64,000 bases of DNA. Source: Capsicum annuum (lineage: Eukaryota > Streptophyta > Magnoliopsida > Solanales > Solanaceae). Position 1 is the stretch's first letter. Every line of letters starts with the position of its first letter. The DNA lies in contig NC_061119.1 in NCBI RefSeq assembly GCF_002878395.1, positions 41,257,285 to 41,321,284 on the forward strand, read 5' to 3'. The position numbers and the translations under genes were made by a program. The notes under the pieces were generated by a model that worked only from the letters and a program-made list of their open reading frames with translations, was not told the origin of the DNA and did no database searches. Shown one piece after another: positions 44,954 to 56,503 of this stretch.

Positions 44954-46070
44954 ATGGTAAGGCCTAGGCCCAAACACACTAGGAATATTAGAATGGTACA
45001 TGATATAGGAGACTCAATTTGAGGATGAGATAGGGGTCATGGTCAACCCAGAGGTAGAGAATGGGCACGAGGAGCTTTCCTAGTCAGAGGAAATGCTATG
45101 AAGGCCTCCCCCAATCCTAAGGTTGTGTATACTATAGATGATTATCTGGTAGTGGGTAGGGGCAGTTTAGGTTCCATAGAGTTCAATTGATACCCTAGTG
45201 CTTCAGGATTTGTTGATTCACCTTTTGAGTTTCTTGAAGGGTGTTCCATTTAGTGTACCTATTTTTTCTCTAACTTTGGGTGGTGTTCCACCATCTGTAC
45301 CAATATATGCTAATGGTACTCCTACTTTAGGGGTACAACCATTATTTATGGTACCTCCGTGTATGGATTTAGTTCCATTCAAACTTATTATTCCTCTAGT
45401 TTCTTCGAGTATAGTGATATCTTCTAATAATCAAAAAAGGTTTTAGAGGTTTATTAATCTAGATCCTTCTAAGTTTAGTGGATAAATTGGAAAAGATGCC
45501 TATGAGTCTTTGATTGACTGCCAGTAGAAGTTACATAATCTTGAATCCCTTAAGTCTCATGGAGTTTCTTATACTACCTATCAGTTGACAGATATAGTTA
45601 GGGATTAATGGAGGTCCTTATCCAATTATAGGATTTTAGGTGTTCCTATTATGACTTAGGCCCAGCTTTCTAAGGCCTACTTGGAGTTTTTTTTCCTTAT
45701 AGCTTGAGAGACTAGATGTGTGATAAGTTTGATTATTTGGAGTATATCTCCATATCTATTACTGAGTATGAGGCATGTTTTCGTGCTTGATCTAGATATT
45801 TAGCCACCAGTATTTCTACTAAGTCGGGGAGGATTCATAAGTATGTGAAGGGTATAGAGGGCCTTTATCAATTGGCCACCACCTAGATGGTTATTTTAGG
45901 GGCTTCTTTTAGAGTATAATTGAGCATGCCAAGTTGACCTAGTCGAGTTTAGTGGTTACACCTCCCGTACAATAGACTTCTTGAGTGTGGTTTCCACGAT
46001 TATCATGGTAGGCTAGTTTAGGATACTTTGTAGGGATCATGTGGTAGATCTTTAGGTTCTACAATTGTAG
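44954..46070 (+). pseudogene. E8 gag
   Basis: ATG 44954 opens MVRPRPKHTRNIRMVHDIGD, stopping soon after. Then a GRG-rich patch (HGQPRGREWARGAF), a Pro/Val-rich linker, and the conserved RFINLDPSKFSG, GKDAYESLIDCQ, SHGVSYTTYQLTDIVRD, MT-stop-AQLSKAYLEFF. The distal part is too damaged to follow. Several stops are TAG at Gln or Trp positions. Confidence 0.72.
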
Positions 46071-46087
46071 GTATCAGGCATCAGGTC

Positions 46088-46331
46088 ATGCTAATGGAGT
46101 ATTATACCAAGACTGTAACCTTAGTTACATCAAGTGTGCTGAGGTTAGATCGAATAGATACACCTAATTTAGGTCCGCAGGGAGTTATATATTTTCTATA
46201 TGCACGTCACATGGTAGAGAGATGGTGTTTGTCTTATTTAGCCTACATCCGTGATAATAATGTTGCCTCACCGCCTTCTATGGATTCTATATGGGTTGTT
46301 AACAAGTTCATGGATATGTTTCCTACAAATT
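46088..46331 (+). pseudogene. E8 protease end and start of RT, truncated
   Basis: An 81-residue open stretch reads MLMEYYTKTVTLVTSSVLRL, then GPQGVIYFLYARHMVERWCL, SYLAYIRDNNVASPPSMDSI and VNKFMDMFPTN. It corresponds to E5 22705-22450. The protease active site and most of gag's end are deleted before it, and RT is lost after FPTN, where unrelated minus-strand coding sequence begins. Confidence 0.8.
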
Positions 46332-47409
46332 AGCTTAGTATGTGATAGAGTAAATGATCTACTAATTTTACTTATATTTCCTTAAGAGTAACCTATGAGG
46401 TAAAAAAGTTGCCTTAGTAAGCCTTTCCTTGCTAGGGTTGATCATCTTATAAACCACATCAAAATGCAATTAATGGAGAGGTGATATTTCCCTCTTGAAA
46501 AGATGTCTTTACTGAGGAAGATTGGGATTTCCAAAAAACTTCATAGTAATGGTTAAGGCAAATGCCATGTTATCCAAAGGAGGCCACTTGAACTTAACAT
46601 AATGATCCCATTCCCCGATAGTTACATCAAGAATGTGATCCACATCCTCAACCACAAGTGTAAAAGACACACCTCCCACAGTGGTAACAAAAGTGGACCC
46701 ACTCTCAGAACTAATTGTATAAAACTCGTAGACTTCAAGTCGACCAAAGTTGTATTAAGTATCACCTTGATGAAACAGGTGAGACCAACCTTGAGCCTCT
46801 AGTTTACCAAGTAGAATAGCCATTTCAGGCCTTTCAAAGCCTGTAAGGACTCTACCTTGTACAAAGGATCTTTTCTAAAAGTGTAGAAGGTGTTTCATTC
46901 TAAAATTTAAGAGTTCAAACATCTCATCCTCAACTAGCACATCATCATATGTACATTCAGAGTTAGAGTCATGGAATGGAACAGTTCAAGATACCTATTT
47001 TAAGAAACTAAACTTTGAGGTATATTTTGATTTAGAGAGAAACTTATATAGAGGAGATGGTTTCTTCTTTGGTGTGGACTTTGAGGACTGAGAGGGTTTA
47101 TAAGGATGAAAAAAAAGGTTTGGTAATAGTTCATTTGACATTTCTCCCACGATGAACTTTGTAAAGAAGCAAGTCATCATTAGAATGAATGGAGGTGAGT
47201 TATGGAAGAGTAAAGGTAGAGAACTTCTTTTTCTTACTAGCCTGAAGGGCTTGTTCAAGAGTTTCATCCTCATGGCATTTATAATGTCTAGTGTGTTGAG
47301 TACAATGTGGAACAAGAGTAGGAGTTGGTTAAATTGAGGGTTCATCTTTAGGAATAATAACAGAAGTTCCAGATCTTTTTCTAAGTCGAGATCTAACCCT
47401 TTTGGATCT

Positions 47410-49372
47410 ATAGGTGCAGACACGTAATTTTGTCCCTCCAAAAGTAAAATTTTACACATCTACACTCACTATGCCATGTACCTCACCCTCGTGTGATGAT
47501 CCCTCCACTAAAAAATAAAATAATAATTTCTCAACAAAAAATAAAAACTTGGTAACAAATTAACCACCTTTTATCTAATAAAGAGTGGACACCTCACCTA
47601 CCTCACCCCCACCACCAACCTACATACCCCTACCCATGTGCCCGTATAGTCTCCCCCCACTCATATTTTCCACAACCTCACACCATAACAGAATTCTAGA
47701 ATATATACACACTCTTAATAGATTACCCGGACACCTATTACATACACACACCACTCTTTCATTTTCATATACATATAGTAAAAACCCATAACAGAGGACT
47801 ACCACATACCCACATATAGAAATACATAGTGAAAAAAACACACACATACTACCATATAGGGAGGTACATACACACACTAAAAACTAATAGAGAATAGGAA
47901 GGAGGGATCAATAAAGGGAGAAAGAAAAGATGTAAGAGTGAAGGAAAAATAGACAAATAGAGACAGAAAGGGTGAGCAAGGGATTTTTCCGATGAGTTTT
48001 CATCGGAAAATATCACGTCAGTCCATTTCTTTTCAATATGTGTCATTGTCGAGCTCGCCGGAGCTCTAGCAAAGATAAATAGTAGCATCCAGCTCCATCT
48101 TGACCCAAACTCAGGCCGATAGTTACTCCTTTCCCATTTTTAGCTCAAATCTCACTAGAAATAGCAAGTCAGTGACCGAATCAACAAAACCCGAGCCATT
48201 TTAGTTTATTCCAACCAAATCCTATCGATAAACAACAAAAATTAAAATGGATCAAGTTCATTCAGGTTAGTTCAGATTTTGGGGGTTTGTTTAAGTTGTG
48301 AGCTTGTTGTTGAGGATTTTGCCGGGTTTCGGTTAGCTTATTTCCATCAAAAATTAGATTCGATTTATCAAGGTCCATTTCTACTCTCATTCTCTATTTT
48401 ATCTTGAATTTTAATCATTGTTGTGGGTATGAATAACTTGTGTTCTTAGCATGTTTGGATCTTTGTGGTGTGTATGTTATGATGCTTGATTTAGATTTTG
48501 AAATTGAGAGGAGAAAGAATAAATTGACAAACAAAGATTTGGAAAATTTTAATTGGGATGGGATTGAAAAATCGATAAAAGTGAATATTGGATTATGATG
48601 ATTAATTGATTTGTCTGATTTGAAATGGATGTTTATTTCTTTGAATTTAATGGTATCATGTTTTAGGCCGAGCATCGATAGGCAAACAGTAGCTTGGGTA
48701 GGCAAAACTTAAGGATTGTGGATTATTGAATGTTCAAATGTGTTGAATGACTTTTATTTTATCACATCTGAATCTCTTGTACTCATTTGGTTGGGGAATG
48801 CCCCGAGATACACTGTATTCATTTCACGAAGAATGCCCCAAAGTATTATGTATGCGAAGGTGGTTCATAATCAAGGCCCGGGGCAATGGGTAGAGCATAG
48901 TTTAGGATTAGTGTAGGTTTACATTTTAGAAACTTTTTTATTTTGGGTCTGTAATAAATTGGACTGGATACTATTTTTAAGTCTTGAACTATTTGGTTTT
49001 ATGTTTTCTTCTTTTGTGTTTTTTATTGGTTTATACATTTCATAGTGTCATACTAGCCGATATAGTTCATGGACCGATCGTGGTCAAACCACGGGACTGA
49101 GGGGTGCCTAACACCTTTCGCTCGGTCAATGGAATTCTTTAATCTGAATCTTTATTCACAGACCAGTTTTGAAAGAGTCAAAAAATCATTTTAAAAAAGG
49201 ATTTTCAAAGGTGACTTGGCACACCAGATTTATGCCAAGTGGAGACTCTGAGTATAAATGTAAAAAAAAAATTCTTTTCAAATTTTTATTTTATTTTTAG
49301 TCACTTTTAGAATAAAATCCTTTTAGAAAATAAAATTGAATTTTTTTGATAAAAAAGGGGTGTGATAATAGG
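47410..49372 (+). mobile_element. E11: solo LTR with ATAGG target duplication
   Basis: The insert 47415-49367 (1953 bp) begins TGCAGACACGTAATTTTG and ends GGGGTGTGATA (decayed from ACA), flanked by exact ATAGG at 47410-47414 and 49368-49372. The terminal third carries GGGACTGAGGGGTGCCTAAC, TGACTTGGCACACC and CCAAGTGGAGACTCTGAG, a pattern I associate with Tat/Ogre-type LTRs. No internal region is present, so it reflects LTR-LTR recombination. Confidence 0.8.
47985..48010. repeat. perfect 11-bp inverted repeat in E11
   Basis: TTTTCCGATGA, four-base spacer, TCATCGGAAAA. Followed at about 48050 by GAGCTCGCCGGAGCTC, another compact inverted repeat. Confidence 0.9.
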
Positions 49373-49644
49373 AGCAAGAGAGGTCTCTTCAGACAAATAT
49401 AAAGAGGGATCACATCCAGGTTACGGGAAGAGGATGACTGAGGTTTAGATGGGTCACTTGCAAAAGAGGCAAAAATGTCTTTAAACCTATTCCATGGTTA
49501 AAAATCAGATGTTTTCATTGATGGTGGAGGAGGAATTGACAGATATTGCTCAGTGTTTTCCCTAGTGTGGACTACAATTTCTTTAGATTTTTAAGAAGCA
49601 ACATCGGATGATGAAGGGATTTCTGAAGAAGAAGAAGATGCCAT

Positions 49645-50229
49645 TTTAGAGAATTTGTGTTTTTGATTTTGTGCGAAAGAGTGTTTTGTGAGGAAAATGA
49701 ATGATGACTGATGATTTTATAAAGAGTGTAAAGAAATTACATAAAGAGGTAGGACTGTTGAAGCAATTGTGAACAAATGGGAGAAGGAGATATACATAGA
49801 TGTAGCGGTGGTAGCCTTTTTAAAAAGACAAAGAATTTTAAGTTTTGGTGGTTAAAGTTGGAGAAAGAAGGGCAACAAATAAAATATAATAGCTTAGTTG
49901 TTCCATCATAAAAAATTATTTACCATAATTTAGTATAGAACATGCCTTGATGATATAATTTCCTAGTCCTCGGAGCTTGTATACATCCAATTTGACTTGC
50001 ATAATCTAAAGCATGGCTATGAGAAAAGTCTGCAACCTGAATTTTGAGACACACAATTAAATGTGCAAGACTAAAAGTAATAACAACTTTAACTAATTAG
50101 ATGAAAGAGACAATTATTCTAACCAATCATTGAGGGAGGTTTATACAATCTAAATCATCCCCATGTCTAACCTATTCATTTCAAAATATTCCCTACTTAG
50201 TACCTTAGAAAACATATCTCAATTTGATC
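49645..50229 (-). other. E10 region between RNase H and extra ORF
   Basis: About 585 bp without a coding block. It holds a TATA-like TTTATAAA at 49724-49714 and a CA-rich leader just before the ATG at 49644. No LTR or polypurine tract is visible, which is why the extra ORF is treated as possibly internal to E10. Confidence 0.45.
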
Positions 50230-50670
50230 TTCAGTAGAAAAAAAACATAAGTGATGTAAGACATTTTTCAACATTGTCCTAAGAAAATAAGGTCTTATGT
50301 TAATATACTTAGTTCTCTTATGTCACACAGGATTGTTTGCAATATTGATAGAACTAGTATTGTCATAGAAAATTGGAATAGAACCAACATCCATACCAAA
50401 ATCCTTGAGTTGTTTTTTAATCTATAACAATTGATCGCAACATGATCCAGCAACAACATACTCAACCTCAGCGGTAGACAAGGCTACAGAGTTTTGCTTC
50501 TTTGTGGACAAGGATATTATACATGATAAAAGGAAGCGTCCCATACCTATGATACTTTTTGTATCCACTAGACATCCTGCATAGTTAGCATCAGCATAGC
50601 CCATCAACTTGAAATTACTTTCTTTAGGATACCAAATACCTAGGCCAGTAGTTCTTTTGAGATATCTCAA
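50230..50670 (-). pseudogene. E10 copia RNase H
   Basis: MRYLKRTTGLGIWYPKESNF, LMGYADANYAGCLVDTKSI, then STKKQNSVALSTAEVEYVVA and GSCCDQLL. After a TAG at the Trp position come IKKQLKDFGMDVGSIPIFYD, NTSSINIANNPV, and HKRTKYINIRPYFL. The Asp of YADAN and the Glu of STAEVEY are kept. Loss of the LLW tryptophan by TAG breaks the frame. Confidence 0.88.
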
Positions 50671-50678
50671 GATCTTCT

Positions 50679-51590
50679 TTACAAACTTGAGATAGGATCC
50701 TTAGGATTATCTTGTAACCTTACACATAGGCCAACACTAAAGACAATGTTAGGTCTAAGAGAAGTGAGATACTGTAGTGACCCAGTCATTCCTCTATATA
50801 GCTTTTGTTCCACTGATAGACCTATTTCATCCATGTCCAATTTTATGGCAGTGATAATAGGAGTGTTTATCTCCTTTGACTCCTCCATAAAGAGCCTCTT
50901 GAGTAGATCCTTCATATACTTTTATTGATGAATCGGTGTTCTAGTAGAATTTTGTTTGATTTGCAACCCTAAGAAGAAGTTGAGTTCTCCCATCATGCTC
51001 CTCCCAAATTCACTACTCATGATCTTAGATATGTCATAAGTCATGTTGATATTTGTAGAGCTAAAGATGATATCATCCACATAAACATGCACAATCAGCA
51101 AATCCTTGCCATTAGTTTTCAAAAAGAGAGTTTTATCAATTTTACCTCTTGTGTGCCTATACTCTAGAATAAATTTTGGCAATCATTCATACCAAGCCCT
51201 ATGGGATTGTTTCAACCCACACAAGGCTTTGTAAAGTTTTTCCACATGATTAGGAAACTCTACGCTTTCAAATTCAGGTGGTTTCTTTACATACACTTCC
51301 TCTTTTAGATGACCAATTAGGTATGCACTCTTCACATTCATTTGATAAAGAGTAAATTCCTTAAAGGTGACAAAAGCAACAAGCAACCTAATTGTTTCAT
51401 GTCTTTCCACAGGAGAAAATATCTCATCATAGTCTATGCTTTTCTCCTGATTGTATCCTTAGACCACCAATCTTGCCTTGTTCTTTGTAACTGTTCCATG
51501 TTCATCCACTTTGTTTTCGTACACCCACTTAGTTCCAATCACGGTCCTATCTTATGGAGGTGGTACTGAGTGTCATACCTTTCTTCTTCA
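50679..51590 (-). pseudogene. E10 copia reverse transcriptase
   Basis: Ordered blocks: ETIRLLVAFVTFKEFTLYQM, NVKSAYLIGHLKEEVYVKKP, KLYKALCGLKQSHRAWYE, then IDKTLFLKTNGKDLLIVHVY, VDDIIFSSTN with the YVDD catalytic box intact, GELNFFLGLQIKQNSTRTPI, and MKDLLKRLFMEESKEINTPI, LYRGMTGSLQYLTSLRPNIV. Four frames are needed to cover the enzyme, so it is inactive. Confidence 0.9.
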
Positions 51591-52262
51591 AATTAGTAAA
51601 GCTCCTCTTGCATGGCAATAATCCAATCTGCATCAAAAAGTGGTCCATTCACCTTTTAAGGTTCAAGAATTTATAGAAAAGCTTTGAAAGCACACATGTT
51701 CTTTAATCCTAATCTTGCAGTGATCCCTGAAGTGAGATCAGTGAGAACATTCTAAATTGGATGAGATCCCTGGTACTTGTAACTTTTTGACACCAACCCT
51801 TGTGAGCTACAAATATCATTGTGAATGACTTGAGATGGAAGTGTTGGTGGTTCAGTTCCCTCTGTCAGTGTGCCTCTAGTCTGATTTTCAGTTGGACCAG
51901 GTTTTATAACCTATTTCTGTTCCTGTTCTTCAGTTTTACTTTTATCCTGCATGTTAGTCTCAACACAATATTCATCAAAAATAACATGCTCACTTTCTTT
52001 AACACTTTGTTTTTTTTTATTTAAGACCCTATAAGCTTTTACTATAGTGACAATATCCTAGGAAGATTCCCTCATCACTTCTTACATAAAATTTTCTCAA
52101 ATTATCTTTTCAATTATTATGAATAAAACATTTGCAATCAAAGGTCCTAAAATAAGAAATGTTACGCTTTCTACCTTTGAATAATTCATAGGTAGTCTTC
52201 TGGAGGATCTACTTATACATCATTTCACAATGTAACAGGTAGTACTTATGGCTTTAGCCCAA
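51591..52262 (-). pseudogene. E10 integrase end and INT-RT linker
   Basis: Immediately after the E12 insertion the frame resumes with WAKAISTTCYIV, then SRSSRRLPMNYSKVE, matching the copia integrase C-terminal part (FWAEAVSTACY...). A variable acidic linker with many stops follows, up to RT. No catalytic residues lie here. Confidence 0.7.
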
Positions 52263-52271
52263 ATATTCAGT

Positions 52272-53916
52272 AGAGTAAATTCCCTAGATGGTCACCTATG
52301 TTTGCAAAATTGCCTACAAATATCATTTTTGTTTCATTTAGGATAAGAATATCACCCAACTCTTTCTATTATCCTTAAAATATACCTAACACCTCAAAAA
52401 CCTTTTCTCTCCTACTTGGAATGCCATGTCATTAAAATTTCTTTCTTTTTTTGATAAATAGATCTATTTAACTTATCAAACTTATTTAACAAAAGTTTTA
52501 TCCTAATTCTTTAAAAAAAAAATTACACATAATATACTAATCATTAAAGATTAATTTAATTACACCAAAAGCTTGAATTATTTTATTTTATATGTACTTT
52601 TCAAAGTTTCTTTTCTTTTCTTATTTATTTTACCACTTAATACTATTTAAAACTCAAGTACTTATAAAATTGATACTCATTTATTTTTTATTTATTTATT
52701 TTATATATTAAAGATTATTAAAATTTAAAAGAAATAAAAATTATGGATTTCATATGTTAGACATTAAATTTGTTATTTATATGAGAATAAAAAATAAAAT
52801 TCACTTTTTTGGATTATACAAAAGAATTTTTGGATTAATATAATCCAAAGATATCATATTACCTTCAAATATAGAGTAATAGAGAATAAAAAAATAAAAT
52901 TTATTATTTAAAAGCATTGATGGCAAATCTATGGTATTTTTTGTTGCCAAACAAAATTCAATTAGAAAATTTTAATATGTATTATTACCTGAAAATTTAA
53001 TTTGGACATAGATTACTTGCAACTTTTTATGCAAGATAATTTTTTATAAATATATAGTGAAAAGATTTTTTTTCTTGCAGATTTTTTACAGGTAATTGCC
53101 CGTAAATAAATCAAGTAATTCGTAAGACAAGACATAAATATTTAGAAAAAAAAATATTATTTTAATTTAGTTTCTTCACTTTTTTTGTGATCACTATATT
53201 TACATTTTATTTTATTATACAATTAAACACTAATTTATATGCATAGTTCATTCTAAATCCATCAAAAGCAAATAATAATTGATTGAATAGTATTTTAAAA
53301 ATCCATTTGTAATAGTACTGAAGATGGTATCATTTTGTTAATATTTCTTAAGAAATGTAATTTGTTTCAAGACTACATAATTTTTCATTCCTTCAAAAAA
53401 GGATATTTTGTTCTTTTATTCTCATATAAATAATAAATTTAATGTCTAAAATATGAAATCCATCATTTTATTTGTTTTACATTCTAAGAATTTTTAGTAT
53501 ATAAGATAAACGACGAAAAAAATTATTGTACCAATTCATATAAGTACTTGTATTTTAAAATTATTATTAAGTGATGAAATAAATAAGTAAATAAAAGAAA
53601 CTTTGAAGATTATCTATCAAAAAAATAACAGAAACTTTTGGTGTAATTAAATTAATCTTCAATGATTAATATTTCAGGTATAATTTTAAAAAAATTAGGA
53701 TAAAACTTTAGTTAAATAAGTTTGATAAGTTATACATTTATCAAAAAAAAATTTAATGACATGGCATTCCAAGTGGGAAAGAGAAAGATTTTGAGGTGTT
53801 AAGTATATTTTAAGGAAAAAAAAGAAAAGTTGCTTGATATTCTTTTCCTAAATAAAATAAAAGTGATATTTGTAGTCAATTTCCCAAACATGAATGACTA
53901 TTCAGGGAATTTACTC
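52272..53916. mobile_element. E12: long-inverted-repeat element (MULE-like/foldback)
   Basis: The terminal GAGTAAATTCCCT of the left end is matched by the complement of the right end (GGGAATTTACTC at 53905-53916). Homology of the arms continues through CTACAAATATCA, AAAATATACYTAACACCTC, GGAATGCCATGTCATTAAA and GATTAATTTAATTACACC to about 52805 and 53395, so each arm is about 520 bp with a 590-bp AT-rich centre. No transposase is visible. Flanks ATATTCAGT (52263-52271) and ATATTCTTT (53917-53925) fit a diverged 9-bp duplication, as in Mutator-like elements. Confidence 0.8.
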
Positions 53917-54420
53917 ATATTCTTTACAATATTTCCTGCAAGTATCATTGTTCTTGTCATATCTTCCAAGGTTCTATTTGTCTTTTCCACTACTCCATTT
54001 TGTGTGGAGTTCTAGGAGCAAAGAAATTATGATTTATACTATTTGTTAAAAAAAATTCTAAGAATTTAGCAATTTCAAATTCAGTTCCATGATAAGATCT
54101 TATGAAAATTAGTGAGGTGTGTAACTTTTTCTTTATTTTCTCAATGAAGATAGATAAGACATTAAAGAAATCTTCCTTGGAAGTCAAAACTAGTGTCCAG
54201 GTGAGCCTAGAGTAGTCATCAACAATTACAAAAACTTACTTCATACCTGCTCTACGTGGTACACTCATTAGTCCATAAAGGTCCATATGGACCAAGTCAG
54301 GGAACTTGGTTGTCCTAACATGGTTCTTAGTTTTGAAATATAACCTTACCTACTTCCCCCTTAAACAATCACTAAAAACCTTTTCTTCTCTGAACATAGT
54401 TTTTGGCAAGCCCACCACCA
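53917..54420 (-). pseudogene. E10 copia integrase core
   Basis: FPDLVHMDLYGLMSVPRRAG, VFVIVDDYSRLTWTLVLTSK, EDFFNVLSIFIEKIKKKLHT, then FIRSYHGTEFEIAKFLEFF and FFAPRTPHKME. The first Asp (HMDLYG) is retained. The second, normally in IRSDHGTEFE, is Tyr. The Glu region is frameshifted. E12 interrupts the frame just past NIVKNI. Confidence 0.87.
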
Positions 54421-55860
54421 TGTCCTTAGAATTTAGTTTGTTTAGTTGCTACGGACTTTCATGCCCAAGTCTTCATGCTAAAAGAGGGGATAATTTTCAA
54501 AGATACTTAAGCATGTCAGCTCTGTACTGGGCATTCCCATGATATCATCTTTGTACATATTTTTATGTCTTTTAGCAGTTAGGACAATCACCATTGTATC
54601 AACCTTCTTCACCTTGCAAACTTTATAAATAAAGATTACCTTATTTTCTTTGTCACATAATTGTTAATACTGAGCAAGTTGTTCTTTAATCTTTCCATAT
54701 GATAGATATCTTATAATGCTCTAGATTCAGATTTTACAATCTTTCAAACTACAGTAATAGTACCCTTTTTACCATCTCCAAATGACACATTCCCCCTTCA
54801 AATATAGAGAGGTGAAAGGATTTTTTTTATCTATAGTCATATTCCTTATGCAAGCACTATCCATGTACCAATATTGCTTGCCTCTTTTGACTTTTATCTA
54901 CAATACAGTTTAGGGGTTAGCCTTAGGAATCTAAACACGCTTGGGTCCTTTCTTATGATCAAAAGAATGAATTAGGTTTCTTCTAGCCCATCGAGGCAAC
55001 AGGTTGGGGAACCTATTTCTCTGACCAGTTTTGATTCTTTTTTTATTAGCCTAAGCTAATTTGGAATCGATTTATTTTGCTAGATTTTTTCTTTTATCCC
55101 TGCTCCTTGTAGCAACTGGACACTTAGTAGTACGATGTCAAAGATTTTCACATATGTAGCACAAATATTTTACAACATTTGAATTTTTTGTCAAACCCTA
55201 ATCCAGCCTTTTCATTATAAGTTCTTTCACTCAACTTATAGACAATTCTGGAAGAATTTGTCCATCTGTTTGCTCTTTTAAGATCCATTTTTAGATTGGA
55301 TACTTCTTGATTTAATTTTCTCACCCTTGTTTTACAGGAAAAGCCATGTTTATACTTGATTAGTTCTGACTAAGATATTTCTTGTTCCTCACTCTTGATA
55401 TTTTTGCCCTTTTTAGAAAGAGATAGTTTTAAAACTTCAGATTTAAGACTCGGATTTGATAAATCAAGTTTGCTAACTTATTTCTTTAAGGTGTGGTTTT
55501 AATTTTCAGTAGTGATCTTACAAGCTTCTAGATCAATATAATTAAACTTTAGGCTAGTAATACTACTGAACATTTCATCCCTATTAGAGGTTTGTTCTTT
55601 AACATCATCAATTAATGCACTCATTAAGGAACCAAGTTTTCTTTTTTAAAATAGATGCAACTTTTCTTTTAGTTCAAGAATTCTTACCTTGGATGTTGCA
55701 TCTTATTCGTCCATATCTGAGTCACTAATGGTCATGAGAGCAGTTTTATGAGTATCCTCATTAACTGATTCTTCTGAATCTGATCCCCAAGCAACTACCA
55801 CAGCATAGTCTTTCTTTTTCTTTTTCATGGCCTTTTCCTTAAGTTCTTTTTTAGCTCTCT
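54421..55860 (-). pseudogene. E10 copia linker and pre-integrase region
   Basis: A lysine-rich stretch (KAMKKKKKDYAVVVAWGSDS, then EESVNEDTHKTALMTISDSD) is followed by a coiled-coil-like segment (MSALIDDVKEQTSNRDEMFS, SEVLKLSLSKKGKNIKSEEQ) and WTNSSRIVYKLSERTYNEKA, GLGF. The later pre-integrase part is badly damaged. These blocks are typical of one large plant copia group; I lean to SIRE/Maximus, from memory. Confidence 0.65.
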
Positions 55861-56503
55861 CCTTTCTTCATTAAATTCCCAGAGAGGATAATCTCTAATT
55901 TGATGATTAGTTTTACCACATTTGTAGCATCTAGCTTGGTTATTATTAATGAACCACTTCTTGCTACCTATTTCTTTCCTATAGATCCTTTTTCTTAAAA
56001 AACTTCTTGAAATTCTTTATGATGAATGGAACATGTTCCTGATCTAATTCAGATTCATCACTATCATATACCTTCAATGCTAGTGATTTTTCCTTAGTTA
56101 TTTCATCCCTTTTCAAGTCATCCATGTGCATTTCATAAGCCTCCAAGTTACCAATAGCTCATCCAAAGAAGCTTAGTGAGGTCTTTTTCTTTTCTTATAG
56201 TTGTAACCTTATCATCCTATTTTGACTTAGGCAAAACTCTCAAAACCTTTTATACCTATTCTTCAGTAGACAGAACCTTTCCTAAGGATGACAAGTCATT
56301 CACCAAAATGGTCAATCTAGTTATTATTTCTTATAGGGACTTATTTTTTTTAATTTAGAAAGCCTCATATTCAGTGAGAAGTAAGGAAATTATGAACTTC
56401 CTTAACTGGGTACCTTCATGTGAATTCACCAACGCATCCCAGATTTGTTTTGCAGTGGTGGAAGTTGATACCCTATTATACTCAGCACGACAAAGTTCAT
56501 GAA
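55861..56503 (-). pseudogene. E10 copia gag, N-terminus cut by E13
   Basis: HELCRAEYNRVSTSTTAKQI, WDALVNSHEGTQLRKFIISL and LLTEYEAF are the end of a UBN2-type gag. A zinc knuckle at about 55928-55887 reads CYKCGKTNHQIRDYPLW, complete except for the last Cys (Tyr). The frame is interrupted at 56503 by the E13 LTR. Confidence 0.82.

Larger units (their letters stand above)
32700..46331 (+). mobile_element. E8: plus-strand gypsy element, LTR split by E9, rest decayed
   Basis: The E8 LTR runs from about 32700 (start not located) to 33966, is interrupted by E9, and resumes at 44152 to 44746. It is followed by a primer site, a gag remnant and a short protease/RT-start fragment ending abruptly at 46331. 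The split is shown by E6, where the same LTR region is continuous near 28960-29160. It is related to E5/E6 by LTR end structure and protein blocks. Confidence 0.75.
46368..49644 (-). pseudogene. 'putative plant transposon protein' family ORF, interrupted by E11
   Basis: ATG 49644 opens MASSSSSEIPSSSDVAS and, past stops, IVVHTRENTEQYLSIPPPPS. E11 interrupts it. It resumes with TYRSKRVRSRLRKRSGTSVI, then LEQALQASKKKKFSTF, then the domain block RSFVQGRVLTGFERPEMAIL, LEAQGWSHLFHQGD, VYEFYTISSESGSTF, VDHILDVTIGEWDHY, KFKWPP and VVYKMINPSKERLTKATFLP, ending at the stop 46370-46368. I recognise the FVQGR...VYEFY...SKERLTKATFLP pattern as the plant transposon-associated domain (Pfam PF20167 from memory). 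Function unknown. A TATA-like TTTATAAA lies at about 49724-49714. Confidence 0.65.
46368..56503 (-). mobile_element. E10: Ty1/copia element, possibly with extra 3' ORF
   Basis: On the minus strand the order is gag (UBN2-type), coiled-coil linker, pre-integrase, integrase, RT, RNase H, then an additional frame (49644-46368). The integrase-before-RT order defines copia. No LTR of its own is visible: the 5' side is cut by E13 at 56503 and the 3' side ends against E8. E11 and E12 are inserted in it. Whether the extra frame belongs to it is inference from order, strand and spacing. Confidence 0.75.

Noticed and set aside
47620..48088. Cys/Val-rich and Leu-rich minus-strand frames
   Set aside because: They fall in the CA-rich part of solo LTR E11; low-complexity translation only.
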